From the NCBI RefSeq assembly GCF_009835145.1, contig NZ_APKE01000009.1:1-43576 (forward strand): 43,576 bases of DNA, read 5' to 3'. Below are positions 1-6,914 of this stretch, piece by piece. The notes below the pieces were generated by a model. That model was not told the origin of the DNA, ran no database searches, and worked only from the letters and a program-made list of their open reading frames with translations. This DNA is from Profundibacterium mesophilum KAUST100406-0324 (GTDB taxonomy: Bacteria; Pseudomonadota; Alphaproteobacteria; Rhodobacterales; Rhodobacteraceae). The translations under genes and the position numbers were made by a program. Numbering within the stretch: the stretch's first letter is position 1; each line of letters starts with the position of its first letter.

Positions 1-81
1 CTAAAATCAAACAAACGGCTCAATCCAAACTGGCCTACTTTTACGCCGCCCTAATGGACCAATTTTGCACCGCCCTTGACA
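1..81. mobile_element. IS21-family-like terminal repeat (end of an element lying to the left)
   Basis: Two near-copies of a ~21-bp unit lie in tandem at about 31-52 and 55-76, each of the form TGGncnAnTTTTnCnCCGCCC. Read on the minus strand the outer boundary is TGTCAAGGGCGGTGCAAAAT at 81-62. Repeated terminal motifs and a TGT start are typical of IS21-family ends (family knowledge). The boundary falls exactly where a PepSY reading frame is cut. No istA or istB is inside the window. A related end occurs at 43537-43576 in the opposite orientation. Confidence 0.6.
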
Positions 82-243
82 CTTGATGTTCTTCACTTCG
101 TAGCCCTGTTCGACATACATCGCGGTCAGGTCTTCCTTGGACATCTAGGTTGTCTGGTCAGGGACGTTGCATTTCATCTCTTCGGCGAAGGCGGGGGCTG
201 CCAGCATCAGCACAGCAGCGGTGGAAAGAAGAAGTTTGGACAT
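82..243 (-). pseudogene. PepSY-like secreted protein, 5' fragment, truncated by IS21-like end
   Basis: From ATG at 243 the minus strand encodes a clear signal peptide (MSKLLLSTAAVLMLAAPAFA), then EEMKCNVPDQTT, a TAG stop (147-145), then MSKEDLTAMYVEQGYEVKNIK, where homology ends at the IS21-like boundary at 81. The stop sits where related small PepSY proteins carry Trp, so it looks like a TGG to TAG change. The layout matches the two PepSY proteins at 20139-20519 and 22043-22360, which read W-x-x-x-x-A...ngWxVrxikiddGCYEI. The gene is divergent from the PepSY-RR-HK operon at 390, the arrangement also seen at 22.4 kb. It is non-functional because of both the stop and the loss of its 3' half. 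Confidence 0.75.
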
Positions 244-310
244 TGGATCTATCCTTGAGGTTCAGAGCGGAATTGCTCGCTTCGATGAACCCCTTTTGGC
301 AGACCCAAAA

Positions 311-337
311 TGACAGATGCCTGACACCGGCTGTCAG
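311..337. promoter_or_regulatory. Candidate response-regulator binding site (TGAC direct repeat plus palindrome)
   Basis: TGACA occurs at 311 and 322, an 11-bp period, and the second copy is half of the perfect palindrome CTGACACCGGCTGTCAG (321-337). It lies 53 bp upstream of the GTG start of the PepSY-RR-HK operon and between it and the divergent PepSY pseudogene. Direct repeats spaced by one helical turn are usual for OmpR/PhoB-type regulators (family knowledge). The CTGA/11-bp pattern recurs in the second two-component locus at 20598 and 22412. Assignment to the regulator at 720 is inference. Confidence 0.45.
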
Positions 338-389
338 CGAACTGTAATTTGTGCGAACCTAGAAGGATGATGGGAAGAAAGGCGCAATC

Positions 390-716
390 GTGCGTCAGGT
401 GATACAGTTGAATAGATTACGATACATATTGACCAGTGCCGCAGTTCTGCTGGCGACAATGACACCCATCTGGGCCGACGAGACGGAGCCGGACGAGGTG
501 TCGCGACTGCTCAGACAGGGTGAGATTTTGCCTCTGGCAGCCATTCTTGAAATGGTCCGTCCGGTGACGGGCGACACTATCCTCGAGGTGGAAGTCGAGC
601 ATGAAGACTTCGGCATCGCCTATGAAATCTACTTTCTGGACCCTCAAGGACGCCGCCGCGAAATTTACGTGGATGCCCGAACCGGTGAAATCATGCTCCA
701 AAAGTTGGATGATTGA
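390..716 (+). CDS. Small secreted PepSY-domain protein
   Basis: A 108-residue protein starting at GTG (390). It has a basic N-terminus and a hydrophobic signal segment (about residues 10-29, ending near PIWA). One PepSY-like domain follows (about 33-105) with the recurrent pattern of two beta strands (TILEVEVE, YEIYFLD) ending in ARTGEIM. PepSY proteins of this size are periplasmic and often sit beside PhoPQ/QseBC-like two-component systems, where they may modulate the sensor or bind metal or peptide; the exact role is unknown. It ends 3 bases before the response regulator start, so the three genes are one operon. The GTG start is chosen because it gives a complete signal peptide. Confidence 0.8.
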   Translation: MRQVIQLNRLRYILTSAAVLLATMTPIWADETEPDEVSRLLRQGEILPLAAILEMVRPVTGDTILEVEVEHEDFGIAYEIYFLDPQGRRREIYVDARTGEIMLQKLDD

Positions 717-719
717 GCC

Positions 720-1388
720 ATGCGCGTTCTGGTGATCGAAGATGACGACCGCATCCGGTCAGATGTCCAATCCGCGCTGGAGGCGGCGGGATACATTGTC
801 GATGTCGAAGCATCGGGCGAGGAAGGCTGGTTTCTGGGCGATACCGAAACCTATGGTGCCGTTGTGCTGGACCTAGGATTGCCGCAGATGGATGGGCTCA
901 CGGTCCTGAAGCGCTGGCGCAAGGCAGGCAAGACCATGCCAGTCTTGATTCTGACCGCGCGCGGTACCTGGAATGAACGGGTTGATGGTATTGATGCGGG
1001 GGCAGACGACTATCTGCCGAAACCATTTCATGTCGAAGAGTTGCTGGCCCGGTTGCGGGCGATCATACGCAGATCAGGCGGAAACGCCGGATCCGTCATC
1101 ACAATTGGCGAGACGGAACTTGATGAACGTCAAATGCGGGTGTCCGTGCGTGGTGCAACAGTCAACCTTTCGCCGCAGGAGTACCGTCTGGTGTCATACC
1201 TGATGCTCCACAACGGTCGGGTGGTGCCACAACAGGAATTGGCAGAGCATTTGCAGTCTGTCCATTTTGAACGTGAATCAAATGCGGTCGAGGTGCTTGT
1301 GGCACGGGTGCGACGCAAACTCCCCAATGCCTTGATCGAAACTAGGCGTGGCTTTGGCTACCTCGTGCCCTCCGGGACACAGAACTGA
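720..1388 (+). CDS. OmpR/PhoP-family response regulator
   Basis: A 222-residue two-domain regulator. The receiver domain (1-115) has the acidic pocket EDDD at 7-10, phospho-acceptor Asp51 in VVLDLGLP, the LILTARG switch Thr and Lys in LPKPF. The C-terminal winged-helix DNA-binding domain (about 128-218) has LSPQEYRLVSYLMLHNGRVV, a recognition helix around SNAVEVLVARVRRKL and the wing ETRRGFGYLV. Length and domains are normal for PhoP-like regulators. It overlaps the downstream kinase by one base (TGATG), indicating translational coupling. Likely targets are its own operon and the divergent PepSY gene via the TGAC repeats at 311-337. The signal is not deducible; the neighbourhood (PepSY, VIT1 at 10.6 kb) hints at metal or envelope stress. 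Confidence 0.95.
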   Translation: MRVLVIEDDDRIRSDVQSALEAAGYIVDVEASGEEGWFLGDTETYGAVVLDLGLPQMDGLTVLKRWRKAGKTMPVLILTARGTWNERVDGIDAGADDYLPKPFHVEELLARLRAIIRRSGGNAGSVITIGETELDERQMRVSVRGATVNLSPQEYRLVSYLMLHNGRVVPQQELAEHLQSVHFERESNAVEVLVARVRRKLPNALIETRRGFGYLVPSGTQN

Positions 1389-2770
1389 TGTGGAAGCGGA
1401 AGTCCATCAGGCTGCGATTGCTGGCCATCGCGACCATTGTCGTCGTCAGCATGATGATCGTGACAGGCATGGGGCTTACCTACCTTCTTGAGCGCAATAT
1501 CGAGCGCCGGGAGGGGCAGGAACTGGATGCCCACCTGCAACAGATCATCGGGGGCCTGCGGTTCCAGCCGGATGGAACGGTCAAACTATCCCGGGACCTG
1601 ACCGACCCTCGTTTCGGCAAGGTGTTTGGTGGTCTCTACTACCAAGTCACCACCTTGGACGGAGAGGTTATCCTCAAGTCGCGCTCGCTTTGGGATACGG
1701 TGCTCGACCTGCCCGAAGACACCGTCGATCCCGGTCAGGTTCATGTGCACACACGACCGGGTCCAAACAATTCAACGCTGCTTCTGCATGAAAGCCGAAT
1801 TCTAGTTGTGGAACGCGGTCAAGAATTGTCGCTACTTGTTACGGTTGGAATCGACAAAACAGAAATCATGGCGCTCAAGGCAGGATTTGCGCGTGATCTC
1901 ATTCCAGCCTTGGCTTTGTTGGCCGTCGCGCTCTTGCTCGGGTTCACATTTCAGATCGGTGTCGGGATCAGGCCGCTCGATCGGCTTCGCAAAGGGGTCG
2001 CAGACGTCAAGTCTGGGACCGCGCGACGATTGCCAACGAATGCGCCATCCGAGGTCGGACCCCTGATCGAAGAGCTCAACAGCCTTCTGGATCAACAGGA
2101 TGAAAGCATGGTCCGTGCGCGTGATCGCGCCGCTGATCTGGCGCACGGCCTGAAGACCCCGCTGACCGCGCTGGCGACGGATATCGCGCGTCTGCGCGCA
2201 ATCGGTGCCGATGATATTGCCGACGATATCGACGAATTGTCATCAAGGATGCGCAGGCATCTTGATCGCGAACTTGCGCGTGCCCGTGACAGGCACGGCC
2301 GGGCCCATGCGCGCACTGCGGCCAAAACCGCAATTGATTCAATAATTCGCACACTTGCCAAAACCCCGAAAGGCGAAAAGCTGCAATTTCAGAACATGGT
2401 GCCCGAATGGGTCGAACTAGCCGTCGATCAGGGTGATTTTCTTGAAGTCGCCGGAAACCTTCTGGAAAATGCCTGCAAATTTGCCAATGAGACCATTTCT
2501 GTTGAGTGCGGTGTCAGGGATGGATGGGCATCCATCATTGTAAGCGATGACGGACCCGGTGTTTCGGCCTCGCTGATTTCATACATTGCGCAGCGCGGCG
2601 TGCGCTTGGATACTGTCGAAAGCGGTTCGGGCCTGGGCCTTGCAATCGTCAAGGATATTGTTGACGCTTATGGTGGTCAACTGAGACTGGAAAATCGAAC
2701 CGGTGGCGGTTTGACTGCAGCCGTTGCGTTTCCAGCTGCGACAAGCATGAACTCAAAGAAAGATCCGTGA
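1388..2770 (+). CDS. PhoQ-like sensor histidine kinase
   Basis: A 460-residue inner-membrane kinase. TM1 is at about 11-34 and TM2 at about 171-194, enclosing a ~135-residue periplasmic sensor. A HAMP-like linker (195-245) follows, then a DHp helix with phospho-acceptor His253 in LAHGLKTPLTAL, and an HATPase domain with the N box (NLLENACKFA), G1 box (SDDGPG) and G2 box (GSGLGLAIVKDI). His-Gly in place of the usual His-Glu, and a short DHp, are typical of the PhoQ-type subclass. It is cotranscribed with the response regulator at 720. Its C-terminal ~80 residues are clearly homologous to the pseudogene at 10312-10579. The ligand is unknown. Confidence 0.93.
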   Translation: MWKRKSIRLRLLAIATIVVVSMMIVTGMGLTYLLERNIERREGQELDAHLQQIIGGLRFQPDGTVKLSRDLTDPRFGKVFGGLYYQVTTLDGEVILKSRSLWDTVLDLPEDTVDPGQVHVHTRPGPNNSTLLLHESRILVVERGQELSLLVTVGIDKTEIMALKAGFARDLIPALALLAVALLLGFTFQIGVGIRPLDRLRKGVADVKSGTARRLPTNAPSEVGPLIEELNSLLDQQDESMVRARDRAADLAHGLKTPLTALATDIARLRAIGADDIADDIDELSSRMRRHLDRELARARDRHGRAHARTAAKTAIDSIIRTLAKTPKGEKLQFQNMVPEWVELAVDQGDFLEVAGNLLENACKFANETISVECGVRDGWASIIVSDDGPGVSASLISYIAQRGVRLDTVESGSGLGLAIVKDIVDAYGGQLRLENRTGGGLTAAVAFPAATSMNSKKDP

Positions 2771-2859
2771 GCCGTCTTTATGTTGGAGACCACATCATGT
2801 CGTTCTGAGCCGCACCGGGATTGTCTGTGGCTAATTTGCTTTCGCTTCTTGACCATGTC

Positions 2860-2970
2860 TGATCCTTCCATTGCGGCGTAGTTTGTTATCTTGGCTTCGG
2901 CTGCTGGAATTTTCGTTATCGGCCCCAATAAGAGCCAGTTGTGGAACCAATCCACTCATTCGACCGCGCG
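2860..2970 (-). pseudogene. IS3-family transposase (OrfB) C-terminal remnant
   Basis: On the minus strand the translation reads VDWFHNWLLLGPITKIPAAEA followed by KITNYAAME. This is the conserved C-terminal signature of IS3-family OrfB integrases (WVDWFNNRRL..IGNIPPAEAE..YYA; family knowledge). A stop codon lies directly upstream in frame and no other part of the element is recognisable. It is a short relic marking an old insertion between the kinase and the sigma factor locus. Confidence 0.6.
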
Positions 2971-3308
2971 GTCACTTCACGCGGCCTCCTCATCCGCAAT
3001 CAGTTTTTCAAAGGAGCCTCAGCGCCACTGCTCTTGCTTATAATTCCTCTAAAGGGCCAGATCGGTCCAAACGTCTGTGCCTCGAAAATCATTTTCTGGC
3101 AATCGTCGCTGGCAGTCGAGCCTGCTATGCCTAGCATGGGTATGTTTAGATGAGATTGGTGGTCCAATCGACACAACTGCAGGGAGTTGAGCCAGATCGT
3201 TACGACGGCGCAAGTGTTAGTTCTAGGATGATTTGAAATGTGTCATAGGAGGCGTATATTTACTGCAACCTTGTCACGCAGATTGAGAGAATGCCATCGT
3301 AGCTGACA
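2971..3308. other. Gene-free stretch between IS3 remnant and anti-sigma gene
   Basis: No open frame here has a plausible start, ribosome-binding site or recognisable protein content. Overlapping short frames have unnatural composition. It is probably decayed insertion-sequence DNA plus the 3' flank of the anti-sigma gene. I see no convincing terminator. Confidence 0.5.
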
Positions 3309-4052
3309 CTAGATTGACTGTTCAAGACGTTTAGCGGCGGCGTCGATTAGATCGTAATCTGTCCCTCCTATCAACAAATAGGAGAAACCGCCTCGGTTCC
3401 ACTCGGCAGCCACCATCCCTTCAAGAATTGCTGTGCTTACAGCTCTATCACCCTCAATTTCAGCACGTGTAATGCATAGTGCGACGGGATCTCCGGATGG
3501 TGCCAAATACGCAATCTGAACCAAAGGATTACCTTGGTAACCCAACAGTTGCCCGCGCTTGAACTGAAGCACTCGATCAGCTCTTGCAGAGTCGAGATCT
3601 TGCCCCAGAACTTCGCTAAGGGTTGCCAATTGCATGACTTGATCAGCTTCTGAGAATTCTACAGTTGATAGAGTGCCTTTCACATACAACGCGTGGTAGG
3701 CGGCTGCGTATTCTTGCCAAGTGCCCAATTTTTCTTGCGAACGTGTTAGAGCGATACCTAACCCAACTCCCATGATAAGACTTGCAGCGATAGCCGCTAA
3801 AACAGTCTTCCTGCCAACTGATTGCAAATTTTGGGATTGCGGCAGAAACACAGGAGCTTTGGGTGAAGCGTCTAAAAGCATATCAAACGCTTGTTTTACG
3901 TCTTCTATAGGCATCGAAAGAAGTTCCAAACGGGCCCGAAGATCAGGATCGGCTTTCAGTTCGGCCGCTATCATGCGAGACGTTTCAGCGTCGGTTTCAC
4001 CATCCAGAAAAGCCGTCAAGATTTCGTCTGTTATCTGGTTTGTGTCGGTCAT
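3309..4052 (-). CDS. Transmembrane anti-sigma factor (ECF partner)
   Basis: A 247-residue protein starting at ATG 4052, which overlaps the sigma gene stop by 4 bases (ATGA). The N-terminal anti-sigma helical domain (about 1-45, TDEILTAFLDGETD... then AAELKADPDLRARLE) lacks the Zn-binding His-x3-Cys-x2-Cys motif. One TM helix follows at about 87-106 (TVLAAIAASLIMGVGLGIAL). The ~140-residue periplasmic part has no family I can name. The architecture fits RsiW/FecR-like membrane anti-sigma factors that hold the sigma factor until a periplasmic signal arrives. A longer upstream start would overlap the sigma gene and has no ribosome-binding site. Confidence 0.85.
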   Translation of the reverse strand: MTDTNQITDEILTAFLDGETDAETSRMIAAELKADPDLRARLELLSMPIEDVKQAFDMLLDASPKAPVFLPQSQNLQSVGRKTVLAAIAASLIMGVGLGIALTRSQEKLGTWQEYAAAYHALYVKGTLSTVEFSEADQVMQLATLSEVLGQDLDSARADRVLQFKRGQLLGYQGNPLVQIAYLAPSGDPVALCITRAEIEGDRAVSTAILEGMVAAEWNRGGFSYLLIGGTDYDLIDAAAKRLEQSI

Positions 4053-4519
4053 CCTAGTTTCGCATCCTTTGCAGACATGTTTTCTACCACACATTTTCGA
4101 GCCGCCGAGAGTCTGCTCATCACCGTACCGACAGGAATCGATAAAAACTCAGCAGCTTCTGCGTATTTGTAACCTTCAACATAAACCAGAAGAACGCAGA
4201 CTCTCTGTGCCTCCGGCAACTGGCATATGTTATGTAACACTTGCCGCGCGAAAAAATTCGTTTCTGCGTCATGCTTTCTGTCTGGAATTTGAACATCTTC
4301 GACGGCCAAAAGACCTCCGCCACGACGCACTGCGACTGAACGCAGTTCATTCAACCAGATGCGGTGAGCAATACGGAATAACCAGCGGTCAAGATTTGTT
4401 CCGGGCGTATATTGGGCGCTTCGTTCAAGTGCCCGAACGCAAGTTGATTGAGCAAGATCGGCGGCAGACTCGGCGTTTGAGGTCAGAACCAATGCATATC
4501 GCCAAAGCCGAGGGTACAA
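4049..4519 (-). CDS. ECF-type RNA polymerase sigma factor
   Basis: A 156-residue sigma-70 family protein of ECF type. Sigma region 2 is at about 1-60 (YPRLWRYALVLT, AADLAQSTCVRAL, LDRWLFRIAHRIWLNELR). Region 4 is at about 93-145 with the helix-turn-helix PEAQRVCVLLVYVEGYKYAEA then IPVGTVMSRLSAARK. The only nearby in-frame start is TTG at 4519, preceded by AAGG; the frame stays open further upstream without an ATG or GTG, so the true N-terminus is uncertain. It is coupled to the anti-sigma gene by ATGA. It faces the DUF4399 gene at 4646 across a ~125-bp region that probably carries its autoregulated promoter; the next operon (5386-9685) is a further candidate target. Confidence 0.88.
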   Translation of the reverse strand: MYPRLWRYALVLTSNAESAADLAQSTCVRALERSAQYTPGTNLDRWLFRIAHRIWLNELRSVAVRRGGGLLAVEDVQIPDRKHDAETNFFARQVLHNICQLPEAQRVCVLLVYVEGYKYAEAAEFLSIPVGTVMSRLSAARKCVVENMSAKDAKLG

Positions 4520-4645
4520 AATCGTTAAACCTTGGCTAACCTCTTCTTTCGCAGTTCTCTTGAGAAAATTTCGAATAATTCTGTGTCCCGAGTGTTTTCT
4601 ATGTGCAGAGCAGGCGCTCTGTACAAATTACTCAGGGAGAAAAAC

Positions 4646-5092
4646 ATGAAAAAACAACTTTTGGCAATCGTGACAGCGGCAGTGTTTACGTCCGCTATAC
4701 CAGTCTTGGCACAGGATACGATGTCACCCGAAGGCGCAAAGGCCTACTTTGTGACCTTAGAAGATGGTGCCGTCGTGTCCTCGCCATTTGTGGTCACCTT
4801 CGGATTGTCAGGGATGGGTGTGGCACCCGCAGGGACTGAAAAGGCACATACCGGGCACCACCACCTCCTGATTGATCGCCCCAAACTTGGTGAAGGCCCG
4901 GATGGTGCAGAGGAACTTCAGTATGGCCTACCAGCCGATGATAACCACGTACATTTTGGTGGCGGTCAGACGGAAATGACTCTGGATCTCGCACCTGGAA
5001 CCCACACACTACAACTTGTTCTCGGCGATTTGAACCATGTCCCACACGACCCTCCGGTCATGTCTGAGGTCATTACGATTACGGTCAATTAA
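4646..5092 (+). CDS. Secreted DUF4399 protein
   Basis: A 148-residue exported protein. The signal peptide is at 1-21 (MKKQLLAIVTAAVFTSAIPVLA), followed by a DUF4399-like domain rich in histidines: HTGHHHLLID, DNHVHFGGGQTE, GTHTLQLVLGDLNHVPHDPP. The His clusters could bind a metal, but no function is established. The ATG at 4646 is preceded by GGGAGA and begins the signal peptide; the upstream extension of the frame is not protein-like. It is transcribed away from the sigma / anti-sigma pair and followed by a clear terminator, so it is a single-gene unit likely controlled by the sigma factor (inference). Confidence 0.88.
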   Translation: MKKQLLAIVTAAVFTSAIPVLAQDTMSPEGAKAYFVTLEDGAVVSSPFVVTFGLSGMGVAPAGTEKAHTGHHHLLIDRPKLGEGPDGAEELQYGLPADDNHVHFGGGQTEMTLDLAPGTHTLQLVLGDLNHVPHDPPVMSEVITITVN

Positions 5093-5109
5093 ATTCGCCA
5101 AATGCTCGT

Positions 5110-5140
5110 ATTCGCCGGTCGCTTGGGCCGGCGAATTTTA
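5110..5140 (+). terminator. Rho-independent terminator of the DUF4399 gene
   Basis: A perfect 9-bp stem ATTCGCCGG (5110-5118) / CCGGCGAAT (5128-5136) with a 9-nt loop is followed by TTTTA. It lies 18 bases after the DUF4399 stop codon and separates this gene from the hydroxylase operon. Confidence 0.8.
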
Positions 5141-5310
5141 CGGGCGTCCGATGGCGGGACGGAACCCCTCCGTTATTTGAGCGAAGTTTTGCCGACAGTT
5201 CGCCAGTGACCGAAACCTTCGGACTTAGGCCCGTAACTTCGCCCAGTTATGTCCACTAGAGTTAGGAAAGCGCTTTGTTGATTTCCCTCGTACGGCTCTG
5301 GACCAAACAT

Positions 5311-5385
5311 ATGAAAGCTCTGTCAGGGAATTGTAATGCACCACACGCTAGACCCGATGAGATAACCACCGTAGAGGAAAAGTAG
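5311..5385 (+). CDS. Candidate 24-residue leader or precursor peptide
   Basis: The frame from ATG 5311 encodes 24 residues starting MKALSGNCNAPHARPDEI and ending TTVEEK. Its TAG stop directly abuts the ATG of the hydroxylase-like gene at 5386. The ribosome-binding site is weak (only GGA about 10 bases upstream), so translation is uncertain. It holds Asn, Asp, Cys and His residues and sits first in an operon with an Asp/Asn hydroxylase-like enzyme and an exporter, so a modified peptide or a translated attenuator are both possible. There is no homology support; chance is a real alternative. Confidence 0.2.
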   Translation: MKALSGNCNAPHARPDEITTVEEK

Positions 5386-5967
5386 ATGGATAATTTCAAA
5401 CTAATCAAGCAGTTCGAGGACCCAAAGCCGTTTCTGGAAGAGATTTCCAGTGTTGACGGTGCATGGGACGAATCCACCGGCCGGCAAGACAAAATTGCTG
5501 TCCAACGCGAAGCGCTGGCTATTCCCATCAGGGGTCTGCGGAAATCTGCAATCAATGGACGCAAGCGTCGCGATGTTCATGAAAGCCGCTGGACAACCGG
5601 GTCGATGAAGTACCCCAAAGTGCGCGCATTTCTTGAGACATTTGCCGATGAACAGGACTGTATTCTCGGGCGCGCCAAGGTCGTTTGCCTGCCGGCAGGA
5701 AAGCGGGTCTATCCCCATATCGATCAGGGTGAGTACTACAGAGTTCGTGGACGGTATCATTTCGTCCTCAGATCTACGGCTGGCTCCTGGTTGAAAGCCG
5801 AATCTGAGGAAATCCGGATGAAAGAAGGCGAAGTTTGGTGGTTCGACAATAACAAGATGCATGAAGCACACAATGACGGGGATCAGGATAGAATCCACAT
5901 GATCTTTGACATGCTGCCCGCCGCAATGTCGCAGCAGGTTTTTGGTGCCGCTGGTTGGGCTCGATAG
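5386..5967 (+). CDS. Aspartyl/asparaginyl beta-hydroxylase-like Fe(II)/2-oxoglutarate dioxygenase
   Basis: A 193-residue protein of the Asp/Asn beta-hydroxylase family. The Fe(II) ligands are visible: His111 and Asp113 in YPHIDQG, and distal His159 in FDNNKMHEAHN. Arg169 (QDRIHMIFDM) fits the 2-oxoglutarate carboxylate anchor. The RYHFVLR strand (123-129) and WWFD turn also match the family fold. Such enzymes hydroxylate Asp/Asn/His in peptides or free amino acids and derived small molecules, using O2 and 2-oxoglutarate. It is probably the first enzyme of a four-gene operon. The immediate upstream region holds a GAGGAAAAG ribosome-binding site that overlaps the small frame ending at 5385. The substrate is unknown; the family call is secure. 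Confidence 0.88.
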   Translation: MDNFKLIKQFEDPKPFLEEISSVDGAWDESTGRQDKIAVQREALAIPIRGLRKSAINGRKRRDVHESRWTTGSMKYPKVRAFLETFADEQDCILGRAKVVCLPAGKRVYPHIDQGEYYRVRGRYHFVLRSTAGSWLKAESEEIRMKEGEVWWFDNNKMHEAHNDGDQDRIHMIFDMLPAAMSQQVFGAAGWAR

Positions 5968-6003
5968 CCGCCAAGGCCACAAAAGTCATTAGGAGACAAT
6001 ATC

Positions 6004-6903
6004 GTGACAAAGAACACTTCAGTGCCTGGAGCCTTCAGACTTGAATTCAAGGTCGGCTCGGGCCGTCATGGTCTTCCATGCTGGCTCGCTATTCCCACAG
6101 AGTTGGACACCGACTGCCCGCCTTTAGTTGCAGTACATGGCATCCGCAGAGGGGCCAAAGTGCAGGCACAGCAGTTTGGTGCCAGTGCGGCAAAGGTCGG
6201 GCAAGTGGTCATTGCTCCGCTGTTTGCGGAGGAACAGTGGCCGCTTTACCAACAGGTTGTGCGAAAGGGGCGCGCAGATATTGCATTGCTTGAGCTTATG
6301 AACGACTTGCGTTTGACGGGCATATGGCAGTCAAAGAGATTTGATCTGAGCGGGTTTTCAGGCGGCGCGCAGTTCGCCCATCGATTTGCTATGCTATATC
6401 CAAATCTAGTCAAATCTCTGTCGGTAACATCAGCGGGCTGGTACACTTTCCCTGATGCCAGTCCGTTCCCCTATGGCCTTGGCAAAAGGGACGGACGCAA
6501 AGATGACTGGGGACCGCAGATGGAGTCGCGTCTACATGAATTCTTGCAGATTCCTCTGAACATTGCGGTGGGTTCCCTTGATGGCGAGCGGGATAGCAAC
6601 ACCAGAAGTGGGACAGAAATAGATCACCAACAGGGCGCTAACCGCATCGATCGCGCGCATCAATGGGAAAAGGCTCTTTTGAAGGCTGCCCGTGAACGAC
6701 GGTTGCCCGTTCCTGACGTTCGCATCATGGAACTTCCCGAAAGCGGACATGACTTCATTGAATGCGTAAAAAAAGGTGGCTTGGTAGATTTTCTAATGTC
6801 CGACCGTTCCATTGAAAGATCCGAAGGTCTGACAAATCGTCGGGCAAATAGACTTAGCTCAAAAGCGGCTCGTGCAAGCGAATGCCAGAGCTTAAATACA
6901 TAA
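6004..6903 (+). CDS. Alpha/beta hydrolase
   Basis: A 299-residue soluble alpha/beta-hydrolase starting at GTG 6004 behind AGGAGA. The nucleophile elbow is GFSGG with Ser119 (DLSGFSGGAQFAHRFA). The general base is probably His249 in PESGHDF, and the acid probably lies in GSLDGERD (Asp193 or Asp197). An HG loop (VAVHGIRRG, 43-50) supplies the oxyanion hole. No signal peptide is seen, so it is cytoplasmic. It could be an esterase, thioesterase or peptidase acting on the product of the operon. It lies 36 bases after the dioxygenase and about 11 bases before the NTPase start, so it is operonic. Confidence 0.85.
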   Translation: MTKNTSVPGAFRLEFKVGSGRHGLPCWLAIPTELDTDCPPLVAVHGIRRGAKVQAQQFGASAAKVGQVVIAPLFAEEQWPLYQQVVRKGRADIALLELMNDLRLTGIWQSKRFDLSGFSGGAQFAHRFAMLYPNLVKSLSVTSAGWYTFPDASPFPYGLGKRDGRKDDWGPQMESRLHEFLQIPLNIAVGSLDGERDSNTRSGTEIDHQQGANRIDRAHQWEKALLKAARERRLPVPDVRIMELPESGHDFIECVKKGGLVDFLMSDRSIERSEGLTNRRANRLSSKAARASECQSLNT

Positions 6904-6914
6904 GGAAATTCAGG

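Noticed and set aside
16-38. tRNA or rRNA genes anywhere in the window
   Set aside because: No cloverleaf with a CCA-type acceptor or conserved T-loop sequence was recognised; the AT-rich bases at the left edge are part of the IS21-like end.
5093-5385. Other short frames (MSTRVRKALC, MHHTLDPMR) upstream of the hydroxylase
   Set aside because: Ten residues or fewer, no ribosome-binding site, not adjacent to the downstream start.
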